A stretch of 64,000 nucleotides of DNA from Bradyrhizobium sp. CCBAU 53340 (GCF_015291645.1 NZ_CP030055.1:4154001-4218000); one strand, 5' to 3'; positions 1 to 9,360 are shown, counted from the first letter of the stretch. Notes: generated by a model not told the origin, from the letters alone. A program made the numbers and translations.

Positions 1-5
1 CTTAC

Positions 6-224
6 ATGGCCACCGACGCTGATATGAAGCGGCGAGATTGGAGCAAATATAGCGGGGAGGCTATGCTCCCTGGTCTCATCGATCCGCCTTCGCCATGGGA
101 CTCGTTGCTTGAGTGGCAGAGGTATGCAGCGGACCTCGACAAAATGCCCCCTTCGAAGACAATGAGGTTGCTCCTCGAGGAAGCGGAAGAGACCATCGTC
201 CGGAAGAAGCTGGGACTGCTTTGA
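6..224 (+). CDS. small hypothetical protein
   Basis: An open frame of 72 residues starts five bases into the window. I do not recognise the family. The product is soluble-looking, with no signal peptide or membrane segment. It has a Pro/Trp-containing middle (PPSPWDSLLEWQ) and a charged, probably helical C-terminus (LLLEEAEETIVRKKLGLL). Codon use is like that of real genes and the composition is balanced, which favours a true small gene. The ribosome binding site and promoter lie outside the window, so the start could be further upstream. It is followed by a gene-poor stretch, so no function can be read from its neighbours. Confidence 0.5.
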   Translation: MATDADMKRRDWSKYSGEAMLPGLIDPPSPWDSLLEWQRYAADLDKMPPSKTMRLLLEEAEETIVRKKLGLL

Positions 225-1121
225 TTAGATCGAGGGGCGGCGCGTTGGTTGCACCCCATTCGCGTCCGGACTGTGGCTGCAGGGCGAAGCGCTGCTCGCC
301 GAGCTTAGTTGCGACAGCAGGGTAGGGGGAAGCAAAGAGTCCTTCGACGGAACGGGGCTCCTCCATGCCAAGCAGCTAAGGGGGCTGATTGGGTTGATCT
401 TTTAGACCAAAATCCAAATCGCAGGATGAATCGCGACGGTGCCAAGCTACGGTTCTGCCGACGGCCAAGTGAGATAGTGAATGACACAGGTCCAATCGTT
501 GTCATGGAGTGACCGCCCGTTTCGGCAGCATTGGCGAACGCGCTTGGCGCAAAGTGCCCGATCCACTCTATGGCTGGACCATCACGAGTCCATCAGGCCA
601 GCTATTGAATCGCGCGGCCGATCGCCGATGCGGTCCTCACGTTCAAGAGCAAACAGATCGGCACAGTGCAGATCGTCGGTACGCGTCGACCGCGGCGGAC
701 CTCGCACCACCGAGAACCAAGGTGTCACGGCCCGTAACGTCAACCAGGCGCTGACCGACATCTTCGCGCAGGACCGTGAGACCGCTGTCGCGCTTCACGA
801 GGCTTGCCGGGCCCAAGACAACCTCGCGCCGTCAGCGGCAGACGCGGACGTCATGGTTGGCCTTCATCAGCCGAGCCAATGGGGCGCGCCTGAAGATGTT
901 CCGCTGCCAGCTAACAAACGAATTGGTGGCGCCGATTCGGTCCGCCTCGCAGCCTCAGGTGATACCTTTGAGCATCCGCTCCCGTTTCTCGATTCGAGCG
1001 AATTAGGCGGACCACTTAGGCCGGGAGATGCAAGCTTGCCCCAAGCTAAAATAGACAAAATGCAAGCCGTTAACCAATTTGGGCTATGGAACAGCTTGCA
1101 GTTTCCTGCTCTTGTTTGGCT
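225..1121. other. gene-poor stretch with a degenerate coding trace
   Basis: I found no convincing intact gene here. A plus-strand frame at about 481-1125 is open, and part of it (about 715-900) has a protein-like composition with high third-position GC (for example NVNQALTDIFAQDRETAVALHEA). Its start and end have no family resemblance I recognise, and other frames are open over the same bases. It may be a decayed remnant that lost its ends. No repeat, tRNA or insertion-sequence end was seen. Confidence 0.35.
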
Positions 1122-1859
1122 ATGAATTACCCTCGCGCGCCCATCACCGAAGCAGTCGTCGAGATGAGGTTTGGCCGCCAAATCGACCGCGAAACCATTG
1201 AAAAAGCAACATCTTTGATTGCTGGCGACTTCTTTTACAACGAGGAAGAGCAGATCTTCAATATTGCGATGGATGCTGATGTCGTTGGCAAGCCGCCGAA
1301 GGTCAAGACGGAGTGGTTGGGCCGTAAGCTCAGTTCGCTTGAAAGGACCGACTTGGTCTTTTTCCGCCAATCGTCATTTGTCTGTAGTCGCCTTGCGCCC
1401 TATATGGGGTGGGACAATTTCCGAGAAATAATGGGAACGGCTTGGACGGCTCTAAGAAAGCACTACTCCCAGCCTCTCGATGTCACCCGAGTCGGGTTGC
1501 GATACGTGAACAGGATCGATATCCCTGTGCAGGAAGGCGATTCGATCGACATCGATGACTATCTGAACTTCGCTCCGCGCTCGCCGCAGGCGTTTGAGCT
1601 TCCCATGCTTGGATATGTGGTCCAGACCCAGCGGCAGATTGACGTCGAGAACGATTTATACTTAAGCCTACTGTCCAGTGCTGTGCCGTCGCCGCTAATA
1701 AACACGGCCTCTTTCTCGCTCGACCTTGACGTGTATCGTGAAAAGAATATTCCTAAGCGGGATGATGAGCTGTGGTCGCTGATCGAGCGGATGCGCAGCC
1801 ACAAGAATTTTGTTTTCGAGGCTTGTATTACCGAGAGCGCCAGAGAACTATTTCGATGA
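1122..1859 (+). CDS. TIGR04255 family protein
   Basis: The 245-residue product has the N-terminal signature of the TIGR04255 family (NYPRAPITEAVVEMRF at residues 2-17). It also has the conserved core with VGLRYVNRIDIP near residue 130 and a C-terminal block around FVFEACITESARELF. The family is widespread and about this length, but its biochemical role is not established. I chose ATG 1122 over an upstream in-frame ATG at 1086, because the family motif begins directly after it. The stop overlaps the start of the next gene (ATGA), so the two are probably translated together. The sequence shows no transmembrane segment or signal peptide, so the protein is cytoplasmic. Confidence 0.8.
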   Translation: MNYPRAPITEAVVEMRFGRQIDRETIEKATSLIAGDFFYNEEEQIFNIAMDADVVGKPPKVKTEWLGRKLSSLERTDLVFFRQSSFVCSRLAPYMGWDNFREIMGTAWTALRKHYSQPLDVTRVGLRYVNRIDIPVQEGDSIDIDDYLNFAPRSPQAFELPMLGYVVQTQRQIDVENDLYLSLLSSAVPSPLINTASFSLDLDVYREKNIPKRDDELWSLIERMRSHKNFVFEACITESARELFR

Positions 1860-2470
1860 CCACTTTGCAACCAGCCATCGGCCGTAGAGCATTTGCAACG
1901 CCGTACGTCCCGTCATTGGCAGTTGGCGCGGTGTCGAAGGTGATCGAGGGACAAATCGAAAATCTTCAGAAGCCGTCACCAACGTTCGCGAGCCAAGGAA
2001 CGGCCACGTTACCGCGGACTTCACTTGATGAGCGGCTGTTCGACGTTCTGGCGCAATTTAAAATACGCACCTCGCAGGTTGCGATGCATCTGAATCGTGA
2101 CTGGCGCACGCGATTATTTGGTCAGTTCGACAGCTTGCTGAACGTTGAGGACTGGGAGCCTCTTGATCGGCCGCCCACGATCGAATCGTTCGCAACGTTT
2201 CTCCGTCTGCTCGTTTTCCTGAAGCCGCAGCGGCGGCCTGGTCTCGGAGCGACGGCGACGGGTGAGCTAATAGCAAGTTGGACAAATGGCAACGACCGGT
2301 TGACGATCGAGTGTCTGCCACAGGATCTGGTCAGGTGGACAGTGTCAGTGACCATCAACGAGGAGCGCGAGCGCGCGGCGGGTATTACGCCAGTCTCTCG
2401 ACTGCCGGCCGTTCTGGCGCCTTACGGCCCCGATCGCTGGTTTGCTGATGCCAATCACGTACCTGCCTGA
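1856..2470 (+). CDS. hypothetical protein, second gene of the TIGR04255 cassette
   Basis: The 204-residue product has no family I can name. Its ATG overlaps the stop of the TIGR04255 gene in an ATGA arrangement, which fixes the start and indicates translational coupling. The N-terminal 60 residues look poorly structured (Pro, Thr and Ser rich). The rest looks folded, with an RTSQVAMHLNRDWR segment near residue 80 and a beta-rich C-terminal half. There is no signal peptide or membrane helix. Its tail overlaps the following gene by 23 bases. The tight packing suggests that the three products act in one complex or pathway. Confidence 0.7.
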   Translation: MTTLQPAIGRRAFATPYVPSLAVGAVSKVIEGQIENLQKPSPTFASQGTATLPRTSLDERLFDVLAQFKIRTSQVAMHLNRDWRTRLFGQFDSLLNVEDWEPLDRPPTIESFATFLRLLVFLKPQRRPGLGATATGELIASWTNGNDRLTIECLPQDLVRWTVSVTINEERERAAGITPVSRLPAVLAPYGPDRWFADANHVPA

Positions 2471-2900
2471 GACGGATCACTGCGTCCGCTATGTTCCTTG
2501 GGCGCGTTTGCGCAAGGACGAGGACGACAATGTTATCGGCATCTACGGCGCGGCCTTTCGGTTGAGAGAGAACGAGGAATATCTGTCGGCGACGTGGGCT
2601 GAATTCTTTCAGGGCGCGACCCATGATGACAGGATTGTTGCAACGGTGCGGGCAATCCGGGCCAGTAACCTGGATGTCCGACCAAAGAGCGGATTCGCCG
2701 TTGGTCGCGTCGATGGAATCAAGCGGGCCTGCCTGGATGATCCGAAGAAGCACAAGATTCGCTTCATTCACGAGGCTGAGCCGGACAATCCCGGGCATGC
2801 CGCGTTGCGGGGCTGGCCCAAGGACAATGATGACCTTCTGAACATGCTCGCCGAGGAGGTGTGGTGCGATGCTGTACTGAACGTCGACATTCCCGCGTAA
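2448..2900 (+). CDS. hypothetical protein, third gene of the TIGR04255 cassette
   Basis: The 150-residue product is acidic and soluble, with charged motifs such as RLRKDEDDN near residue 23 and AEPDNPGHAALRGWP near residue 115. I do not recognise the family. An ATG at 2448 lies within the end of the previous gene; a TTG at 2442 in the same frame is a weaker alternative. The overlap implies coupled translation with the two upstream genes. The region after its stop contains the end of an opposite-strand gene at 2940, so the cassette ends here. Confidence 0.7.
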   Translation: MPITYLPETDHCVRYVPWARLRKDEDDNVIGIYGAAFRLRENEEYLSATWAEFFQGATHDDRIVATVRAIRASNLDVRPKSGFAVGRVDGIKRACLDDPKKHKIRFIHEAEPDNPGHAALRGWPKDNDDLLNMLAEEVWCDAVLNVDIPA

Positions 2901-2939
2901 GCCATTCGCCGCCGCCATCGCCGATACCGAGTGACCGGA

Positions 2940-3554
2940 TCAGAGCCTAAAAATGGCTTGAGCCGCCAACGAAGCTACCCACTCAAAATGGTCGAATGCC
3001 TCAGCTTCGTTGCGACCATACGCAAACAACTTAATGTTTAAAGCCCACGGCTGATCTATGTCGAAGAGGAGCTTCAATCGCTCGACAATGAGCTGTATTT
3101 CATGTGGCAGGATCTGTGCCTGCCCCTCGACTTCCTCTTTGAAGGCTGCTGCAATTCGATGAGCGACGCCTATCAGAGCGTCCTTCGATCCGTTTTGTTC
3201 GAGGTCTCTTAGAACTACATCTGTGTAAGAGCTAACCTGCCTTGGCAGGTGAGAATAGCTGCTTTCGAAGGAGCCGCGTTCGCAGCCAATTGACATGATC
3301 GTGGAACCTGGGCGGTTTATTGCAATCAGCAGCTCCTGATACGCTGGGCTATCGGCGACCTCAGGGATGGTCTTCACAAGCTCCGGCTTGTCGGCGAGAT
3401 CGACAAATCCGTGATTTATGCTTCCGTCAGGACGATGGTTCGGAAAATAAGGGGCTAATCCACGTGGGCCGGTCTCATCATCATAGGCGATGATTATGCC
3501 GGGCTCTCGGTGGATTAGTCCACTGTTTGGTTCAGGTGAAGTGTCGTTGATCAT
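2940..3554 (-). CDS. hypothetical protein
   Basis: The 204-residue product is soluble and unrecognised. The N-terminal half contains an acidic, Pro/Gly-rich segment (IIIAYDDETGPRGLAPYFPN). The C-terminal half is mostly predicted helix, ending in a Phe/Glu-rich block near NEAEAFDHFEWVASL. No signal peptide, metal-binding cluster or nucleotide-binding loop is visible. It converges with the TIGR04255 cassette (40 bases between stops) and lies 100 bases downstream of the coiled-coil membrane protein on the same strand. The two minus-strand genes may share a transcript, but the gap leaves room for a separate promoter. Confidence 0.65.
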   Translation of the reverse strand: MINDTSPEPNSGLIHREPGIIIAYDDETGPRGLAPYFPNHRPDGSINHGFVDLADKPELVKTIPEVADSPAYQELLIAINRPGSTIMSIGCERGSFESSYSHLPRQVSSYTDVVLRDLEQNGSKDALIGVAHRIAAAFKEEVEGQAQILPHEIQLIVERLKLLFDIDQPWALNIKLFAYGRNEAEAFDHFEWVASLAAQAIFRL

Positions 3555-3654
3555 TTCTTCGCCTTCAGCCCGAGCTCGACCAGACGGCAGATGATCTCAT
3601 TCCTCATTCACCTGCGTTCTCCGGATCAGCGTCGGTGAATAATGGTAATCCCTG

Positions 3655-4563
3655 CTAGGTAATTACGGCAGTGCATATCAGGTCTTGTCCCAGCGAAGTC
3701 GCCAAATGTGAATTTAAATGCTTCGCCAATTCAGTCCGATAGAATAGGTTTTCCTGATCTGACAGTCCTCTAAAGCTACTGCCATCCTTGGCGATTACAG
3801 CATGGATCGAGGCGATCACGCCGTGCGCGTTCTCGTGATCTTTCATGGGCACAATGGCAACCGACGCTGTTGAAGACTCAAGTGATCCAGGGAAGATCCT
3901 CGATTTGTGAGCAACGTTTCCGAACTCGAACAATGGATTGTCACGCTTGAGTTCGAGTCCGAGCGGCTCGGCTGCGAACGCGGCGGCAACGGCACGCACA
4001 ACCTGGTCGCGGGTATTTGGAGCAAGAATCGAGCACGCAACCAGGTTCGTGGCAACTGGAAGTGCCGCGGGCAGATTAGCGGCAGAGGGGAGCGCAACAC
4101 CTTTTCCTGGCTCGCGCTGTGCAAGATACGTTTGGATCTGCTTGCGGGTGTTCTCGTCGGCAATTAACCCGGTGTCGATCAGAAATCTCAAGTTTGTGGC
4201 AGCCTTATCAGGATCATTTGTTTTAACGACCTCCAATATCCTCGCCGCCTCTGATTTTGTCTGTTCGAGCCGTAAGGCTTCGCGGGCTTGATCGGCATTC
4301 AACTTTTGAGCACTAGCCGATCGTTCGCGCTCAAGCTGAGACTGCCTATCGCTGCTGATGAGAGTCACGCCTGCATTGCCAAATGCGGCAGCGGCGGCCG
4401 CGAGAACAGCGATTACCAAAGGATTGATCCATCGCGATCGATCAAGCTCCTCGCGCTTCAGGCTAAGCTCGTCACGGCGCAAACTTTCCTCGGCCCGCCA
4501 TTTCTCACGTTCGAAATCTAATCGAGCCTGGTCCAGATCGTGCTTTGGGGGCTGTTGCTTCAT
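3655..4563 (-). CDS. single-pass membrane protein with coiled-coil N-terminus
   Basis: The 302-residue product starts with a highly charged helix rich in Glu, Arg and Asp (residues 9-44). One membrane segment follows (about 46-69, WINPLVIAVLAAAAAAFGNA), and then a second charged coiled-coil stretch (about 70-125, with RSASAQKL and REALRLEQTKSEAARIL). The C-terminal 130 residues look globular and lack a motif I know. There is no cleavable signal, so the N-terminus is probably cytoplasmic. Similar layouts occur in uncharacterised rhizobial proteins. The function is unknown; anchoring or oligomerisation at the inner membrane is only an inference from the layout. Confidence 0.7.
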   Translation of the reverse strand: MKQQPPKHDLDQARLDFEREKWRAEESLRRDELSLKREELDRSRWINPLVIAVLAAAAAAFGNAGVTLISSDRQSQLERERSASAQKLNADQAREALRLEQTKSEAARILEVVKTNDPDKAATNLRFLIDTGLIADENTRKQIQTYLAQREPGKGVALPSAANLPAALPVATNLVACSILAPNTRDQVVRAVAAAFAAEPLGLELKRDNPLFEFGNVAHKSRIFPGSLESSTASVAIVPMKDHENAHGVIASIHAVIAKDGSSFRGLSDQENLFYRTELAKHLNSHLATSLGQDLICTAVIT

Positions 4564-4779
4564 GAGGGATTATTTTCTTAGGTACCCTAGTCCAGATACG
4601 ACGACCTTGACATGTTTGCTTCCGATGTGCCGACCGTTTGCCTCACCGAACCGCCTCCTTAGGGCAGGGGAAAACTGATCGAAAGCTTCAGATTATACGT
4701 CGGCAGTTGCTCTTTTTGTTGCAGCCATTCATCGGTTAGCCAGAGCTGATCAATTATCAATTGCATGCAGCTAGGTTCC
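4564..4779. other. short intergenic stretch
   Basis: No gene is supported here. The stretch separates two minus-strand genes and should hold the promoter of the coiled-coil protein, but no clear promoter boxes or hairpin were seen. Confidence 0.4.
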
Positions 4780-6576
4780 TCAGCCTGAGCTGACTGATGG
4801 GCTAGGAGGTGTTTGCGGTGTAGCGCGGCGGATAGGGATGGTGATAGGCGGTTCAATAAGGTGGGGCTTTAGCTCTTCTCTTGGGAGGTACCGCGGGCCC
4901 GATCCTGAAGCATTTAGCTTCCATTCTGCTCGATCAGGAATCTGGGTCAGTCCGACTGGAAATAGTCTGATCTCTGCATCGGTGATCCGCATCCGTACGA
5001 AATTCCGGTGGGAATCGCGCCGCATCGAGCTGAACCCATCGTTATGATTGATGCCGAGGAAGCCTGACGACAAGTAGAGGTAAATGCCGAACATCTCGGC
5101 CGCGATCATTCCGCCGACCAAGATCAGCTCGGCCGCAAAAAAGATGAAAGCCGTTCGTGGTGAGACGCCCGGGTCAACCAGCGAAAGGTTCAGCTTTGCA
5201 AAGGTCCAGGCTAGTTCAAGGGCAACGACCGAGTGCACTACTCCGTTTACAAGCGAGACAAGCCCTATCTTGGGAGAGCTGCCCTCCTGATGCCTCGTGT
5301 AGCCGTAGAAGCCGCCGGCCAATACCAAGAGGCTCACGTACCAGGCATCACTAGGAAAGTGGACGGCGACGAGCCCCAATAGCCAATAGGCGGTACCCAA
5401 CACGAAGCCGAAGCCAGGATTATAGAGAGGGAAAAGGAAATTCCCCGCAAGCATAGCCATGCTATCGGAGCGAGTCGGGTAGCAAGCCTCTTGAGACACG
5501 CCCGCCTTGTCCTTCGAGGTCGCGAGCTTGAGGGTCTTTTCAAAGCCGTTGGCCCAGCTAATGCCGTCTGCGTCGCGATCGACATTGATTGTGTGCGCAA
5601 GCTGGTGGGTAGGGTGAAGAAATGCTCCGCCGCCTCCCGAGGTGACGAACTGCGTCCCATTCTTGTCGCCCTCGTACCGGCTATAGTGGTGCGTGTCGCC
5701 CGAGATCACGAGCGGAATCTTCACACCCGAGCAGTGGTTGATCGCGATGTTCGCCAGGTAGTCCATTATTTTGAGCGAGCCGTTCCCGGCAATCCGGGTA
5801 TAGAGCCAACCTGGCTCGGGTCCACAGAGGATGATATTAGAGTTCGGCGCCATGTCCTTCGCGATCGCGACGAAATAGTCCTTCTGCGGCTGGTCCATAT
5901 CGTCGTCGAGCTGGGAATCCATCCCCCAAATCCACCACGTTTGCGTGAGCTGAAGTGCGAAATAACTACGTCGTTGATGCGTACGCCAGCCGCCCAAATG
6001 GAGGTGCTCCTTGCGACTGAACAGCGCAAGAAAAACCACCAGGCCATCGTACCAGTCGTGATTGCCGGGGATGGCGTAGACAGGAGGGCCCTTGATTAGT
6101 CCGGGATGTGGATCGGGGAACGCCCAGCCATAGGGCGTGATCAGCTTGTCGTGGTATGCCTCCGATGATGCTGTCGGGTACACCTCATCGCCGCCCATGA
6201 CGAGCAACTGGCCTCGTGGAAGCGTTTGGTCATCCACCAACAGAGTGTCACGGGCCAGCAGGGAAGCGATGGCATAGGTCGAGTCAAAACCGTCTCCAAG
6301 GTCCGCCACCCAGTCGATCCAAAGGGCGCCGTCTTGATCCGGCGTGAAGGTCCATAACTCCTCGTTGTCGCCACCGGGCATGAACTGCCTGGCGCGTTCG
6401 ACCAGCTCTTCCGGCTTCACCGGGTCGAGGGCCGCCACGATCAGCCGACGGTCTGCATACTGGCCGAATAGATCCGAGACGATCACGCGCCAGAGCAGCT
6501 TGAGCAGCAAGGATGGGCCGAACCAACCCGTCATGTGGGGGAGTTCGGCTGGGGACTTATCTGGTTTGGTTATCAT
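4780..6576 (-). CDS. metallophosphoesterase with C-terminal membrane domain
   Basis: The 598-residue product carries the calcineurin-like phosphoesterase motifs in order: an Asp-rich block (ADLGDGFD, 91-98), GGDEV (128-132), GNHDW (171-175) and GDTHHYS near residue 295. These ligands normally bind two metal ions for phosphoester hydrolysis. The second half, from about residue 375, has several hydrophobic segments (for example GFVLGTAYWLLGLVAVHF and YVSLLVLAGGFYGY), so the enzyme is membrane-anchored. No classical signal peptide is visible. The start is supported by AAGGGAG eight bases upstream. The substrate cannot be read from the sequence. The length is about twice that of simple phosphoesterases because of the membrane part. 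Confidence 0.85.
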   Translation of the reverse strand: MITKPDKSPAELPHMTGWFGPSLLLKLLWRVIVSDLFGQYADRRLIVAALDPVKPEELVERARQFMPGGDNEELWTFTPDQDGALWIDWVADLGDGFDSTYAIASLLARDTLLVDDQTLPRGQLLVMGGDEVYPTASSEAYHDKLITPYGWAFPDPHPGLIKGPPVYAIPGNHDWYDGLVVFLALFSRKEHLHLGGWRTHQRRSYFALQLTQTWWIWGMDSQLDDDMDQPQKDYFVAIAKDMAPNSNIILCGPEPGWLYTRIAGNGSLKIMDYLANIAINHCSGVKIPLVISGDTHHYSRYEGDKNGTQFVTSGGGGAFLHPTHQLAHTINVDRDADGISWANGFEKTLKLATSKDKAGVSQEACYPTRSDSMAMLAGNFLFPLYNPGFGFVLGTAYWLLGLVAVHFPSDAWYVSLLVLAGGFYGYTRHQEGSSPKIGLVSLVNGVVHSVVALELAWTFAKLNLSLVDPGVSPRTAFIFFAAELILVGGMIAAEMFGIYLYLSSGFLGINHNDGFSSMRRDSHRNFVRMRITDAEIRLFPVGLTQIPDRAEWKLNASGSGPRYLPREELKPHLIEPPITIPIRRATPQTPPSPSVSSG

Positions 6577-6849
6577 CGGACGCTCCCTTCAGAGTAGAAT
6601 ATCGAGATCCCGCTCGCTTTGGGCGGGAGAAAGGGATTTCCACCGATATTTCCGCCGGTGATCGCTTCGATCGGTATTGTGGGAGGGCGGGTCAGGGGGC
6701 GCCACTAAACCGAAGCCCAGGACCTCCGATAATCCTTCACATGATCAGAGGCCCCGGGTTTGCTGTTGACTGCAAGCATCGGAGTTTGCAGTTGACTGCA
6801 AATCCTAAGCCGGTGGGGTGGGCGGGAACGGGATACGGAGGGGGTTTTG

Positions 6850-7116
6850 GTGTTGGCCGATTTGACGAAGGTTCTGAAGGCGATTGACGAATTCGATAAG
6901 CTCGGACGCGATGGCTTTCTGACGAAGTACGGCTTTGGGAAATCGCATCGATATTTCGTCCGACACAAAGCCAAGCCCTATGACAGCAAGGCCATTGCTG
7001 GCGTCGCTCACGGGCGCCTAGGGAAAGGATTTCTAACATGGGGGCCAGCGGATTTCTTCGGGGACGCAAAGACCGTCGCTAAACGTCTTTGGCAGCCGGG
7101 TTTCACCGTCAGCAAC
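6850..7116 (+). pseudogene. N-terminal head of a McrA-like HNH restriction endonuclease (detached)
   Basis: The frame starting at GTG 6850 (GGAGGGGG just upstream) encodes about 89 residues. They match the N-terminal head domain of ScoMcrA-like proteins: YGFGKSHRYFVRHKAKPYDSK, AIAGVAHGRL, then a Phe-Gly segment and PGFTVSN. In the family this head precedes an SRA-like base-recognition domain and an HNH nuclease on the same strand. Here the homology stops at about 7116, and the frame continues as unrelated sequence to 7437. The missing domains lie immediately downstream on the opposite strand, so this looks like one gene broken by inversion. A functional product is unlikely. Confidence 0.7.
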
Positions 7117-7119
7117 TGT

Positions 7120-7945
7120 TCAGTCTCGCATCCAGTCGGTATCCCCTTCGAGGTTGGAAGGCTCTATCACCGCAAGAGAGACAAGTTCGGCGACGAAGGC
7201 TTCCAACTCCCGGTTAAGCCGATCACCATCTGCACCATGATAAATTTGCCGATGGCACGTCGAACAAACAGCTCCTACCGACGTGGGATGGGCCGGCCCA
7301 CCATCGGCCACGCGCTTAATGTGGCGAGGCTCGGACTGCCGTCCTTTCTTAGAAAAGGCGCCGCCATTTTGCAGGATTCGCAAACGCCGTTCGCCCGCTT
7401 CAGCACGTTCGCCTTGACCTTGAAGCTTCGCGCGTAATAGGTGCGTTGAGACTCCTTCGAAGGGTTTTCGGCGTGACAGCCGCCGTTATGGCCAGAGCCC
7501 TTAACTCCGCGAGCGACTCTCTTTGAGAGTAACCTTTTCTTCGCTCGCTTCTGGCGCAGGTGCGGCCTCAGATATGGGAACGAGCTCGAAGACAATCGCT
7601 TTTCGCAATTTGCCTTCGCGATCTGGCGCGTTTTTCATTTCCCAGCCGGCGAACGCGAAACACTCCACATAGCGGTAGTTGCCCTTCGATTTGGTGGCTT
7701 CGAACAGGAGAAGGTCTCGGCCGTCGGCCAGATGATCGCGAATGGCTCGGTTACCGCGAATAAATTCCATGTCCCCGCTCTAACTCTTGCCGGTATAGGC
7801 GAAGTTGCCGTCAGATTGCCAACCATCAGAATAGCCAAGCTGCTCCTCCGATTCCCCGGTGAAGCGGAAGACGAAGGAGCAATCGCTGGGCGTGGCGATG
7901 CCGCCGCGCTCCTATCCGCCGAACGCAACTTGAGCCCGTAAGCTC
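7120..7945 (-). pseudogene. SRA-like and HNH part of a McrA-like endonuclease (inverted, broken)
   Basis: Read on the minus strand, the relic gives an SRA-like segment (GGIATPSDCSFVFRFTGES, then YSDGW) and MEFIRGNRAIRDHL. Next comes GRDLLLFEATKSKGNYRYVE, and finally an HNH region (GVCESCK, EPRHIKRVADGG, CSTCHRQIYHGADG). Two in-frame TAG stops interrupt it, at about 7912-7914 and 7780-7782; both could be CAG glutamine codons changed by one base. At least two frameshifts follow, near 7510-7560 and near 7340. The domain order matches methylcytosine- or phosphorothioate-sensing type IV HNH enzymes. The N-terminal head is on the other strand at 6850-7116. The gene is certainly inactive. Confidence 0.75.
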
Positions 7946-8415
7946 GAGCGATACAAGGGGCCGTGCCGGGCGGGCGGGAGCCGTGTTTGACCCGCAACGA
8001 TGCAGGAGAAGGATCACCGCTCCTCCAAACCAGATCGGCCAAGACATTAGACGTTCTCCGGTTTTCGGTACGCCATCCGTGGTTTGAATGATTAACTACG
8101 GTCGCGAGCTACAAGCCAGGTGAGCTAGAAGCCGATCCGAGACCGCCAATGCGCAGGTTGGCACGCTTTGCGGCGAAAGTCGGTCTTGGCCCGATGGCGA
8201 AGATCGCGATGGTGTGCGACACGTCAGCTATCGAGGCTCGACCGGACACAGCGGAAATGCCGCCCAACGACGCTAATGACCCATGGCGGTCGTCTTGCCA
8301 CCGCATCGGCACTGTGAAACAATGTGAGGTTGAAGAAAAAGGAAGCGATACGAGACGCTGTGCGCACCGGCGGTAGTAGATAGAACGTTATTCTGTTTGG
8401 ACGGGAGGGCAGCGA
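7946..8415. other. gene-poor stretch
   Basis: Only short overlapping frames on both strands occur and none has a recognisable family. The segment may include the far edge of the McrA inversion. The last bases hold the ribosome binding site (GGGAGGGC) of the MBL-fold gene at 8416. No promoter boxes were identified with confidence. Confidence 0.4.
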
Positions 8416-9360
8416 ATGGCCTCAAAGTGCCTTCAGAGAATGTTAGGAATTGCACTATTGGCCTTCGTTCTTGTCCCAGCGGCGAGGGCGCAGGGGCAAG
8501 AAATCAAGATAACACTCTTGGGCACAGGATGCCCTCCAGCCGTCATGAACCGGTTCGGACCGAGCATCCTCGTCGAAGCGGGTGGACAGAAGTTTATTTT
8601 CGATGCAGGCCGCGGTGCCCTTCAGCGGCTCAATCAGATCAAGATGCCTTGGCAGGATGTAAGCGGCGTCTTTTTTACTCACCTGCATTCAGACCACGTC
8701 GTCGGTTTCCCGGATCTGTGGCTAACCGGTTGGCTTACGCCGGGGCGGGATCGGCCACTGCAGGTGTGGGGACCAAGAGGGACAAAGCGCATGATGTCGC
8801 TGCTCGAGCAGGCATTCGAGTACGACATCCGGATTCGCCTATACGATGATCGGGCGGCACCAGACGGCGTGGTCATCCTCGCGGAGGACATCGCCGAGGG
8901 CTTCGTATATGAGAACAGCGGCGTGAAGATCACCGCTTTCGAAGTGGACCACACGCCAGTAAAGCCAGCATTTGGCTATCGCATCGACTACTCCGGTCGG
9001 TCTGTCGTGCTCTCCGGAGACACCCGCACCTCTGAAAATCTCATCCGACATGCGCAGAACGTTGATCTCTTGGTACATGAGGTCGCCTCGCCCGAGACGT
9101 TCCAGCGCGTTGGAGTCCCGCCAGCGCGGACATCAAGTGTTGTCGCCCACCATGTCACGCCAGAGCAGGCGGGAGAGGTGTTTGCGCGCACGAAGCCTAA
9201 GCTGGCCTTGTATTCACACATTGTATTACCAAACGCGACCGAGCAGGATCTCATTCCGCCAACTCGGAAGAACTACTCCGGTCCGTTGGAGCTGGGTGAA
9301 GATCTGATGGTCATCGAGGTCGGCGAGAAGGTTGAGGTCCGAAGACCTCCCAAACCTTGA
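8416..9360 (+). CDS. exported MBL-fold metallo-hydrolase (RNase Z-like fold)
   Basis: The 314-residue product begins with a Sec signal peptide (hydrophobic residues 9-22, cleavage near ARAQG). The metallo-beta-lactamase fold follows, with LLGTGCP at 34-40, the metal-binding HLHSDH at 89-94, and SGDTRTSENLI plus VDLLVHEVA around 195-220. A late ligand histidine lies in YSHIVLPN. The fold resembles the RNase Z/arylsulfatase branch, but the signal peptide means it works in the periplasm, so tRNA processing is excluded. The substrate is unknown. GGGAGGGCAGCG precedes the ATG. It stands alone, with gene-poor DNA on both sides. Confidence 0.85.
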   Translation: MASKCLQRMLGIALLAFVLVPAARAQGQEIKITLLGTGCPPAVMNRFGPSILVEAGGQKFIFDAGRGALQRLNQIKMPWQDVSGVFFTHLHSDHVVGFPDLWLTGWLTPGRDRPLQVWGPRGTKRMMSLLEQAFEYDIRIRLYDDRAAPDGVVILAEDIAEGFVYENSGVKITAFEVDHTPVKPAFGYRIDYSGRSVVLSGDTRTSENLIRHAQNVDLLVHEVASPETFQRVGVPPARTSSVVAHHVTPEQAGEVFARTKPKLALYSHIVLPNATEQDLIPPTRKNYSGPLELGEDLMVIEVGEKVEVRRPPKP

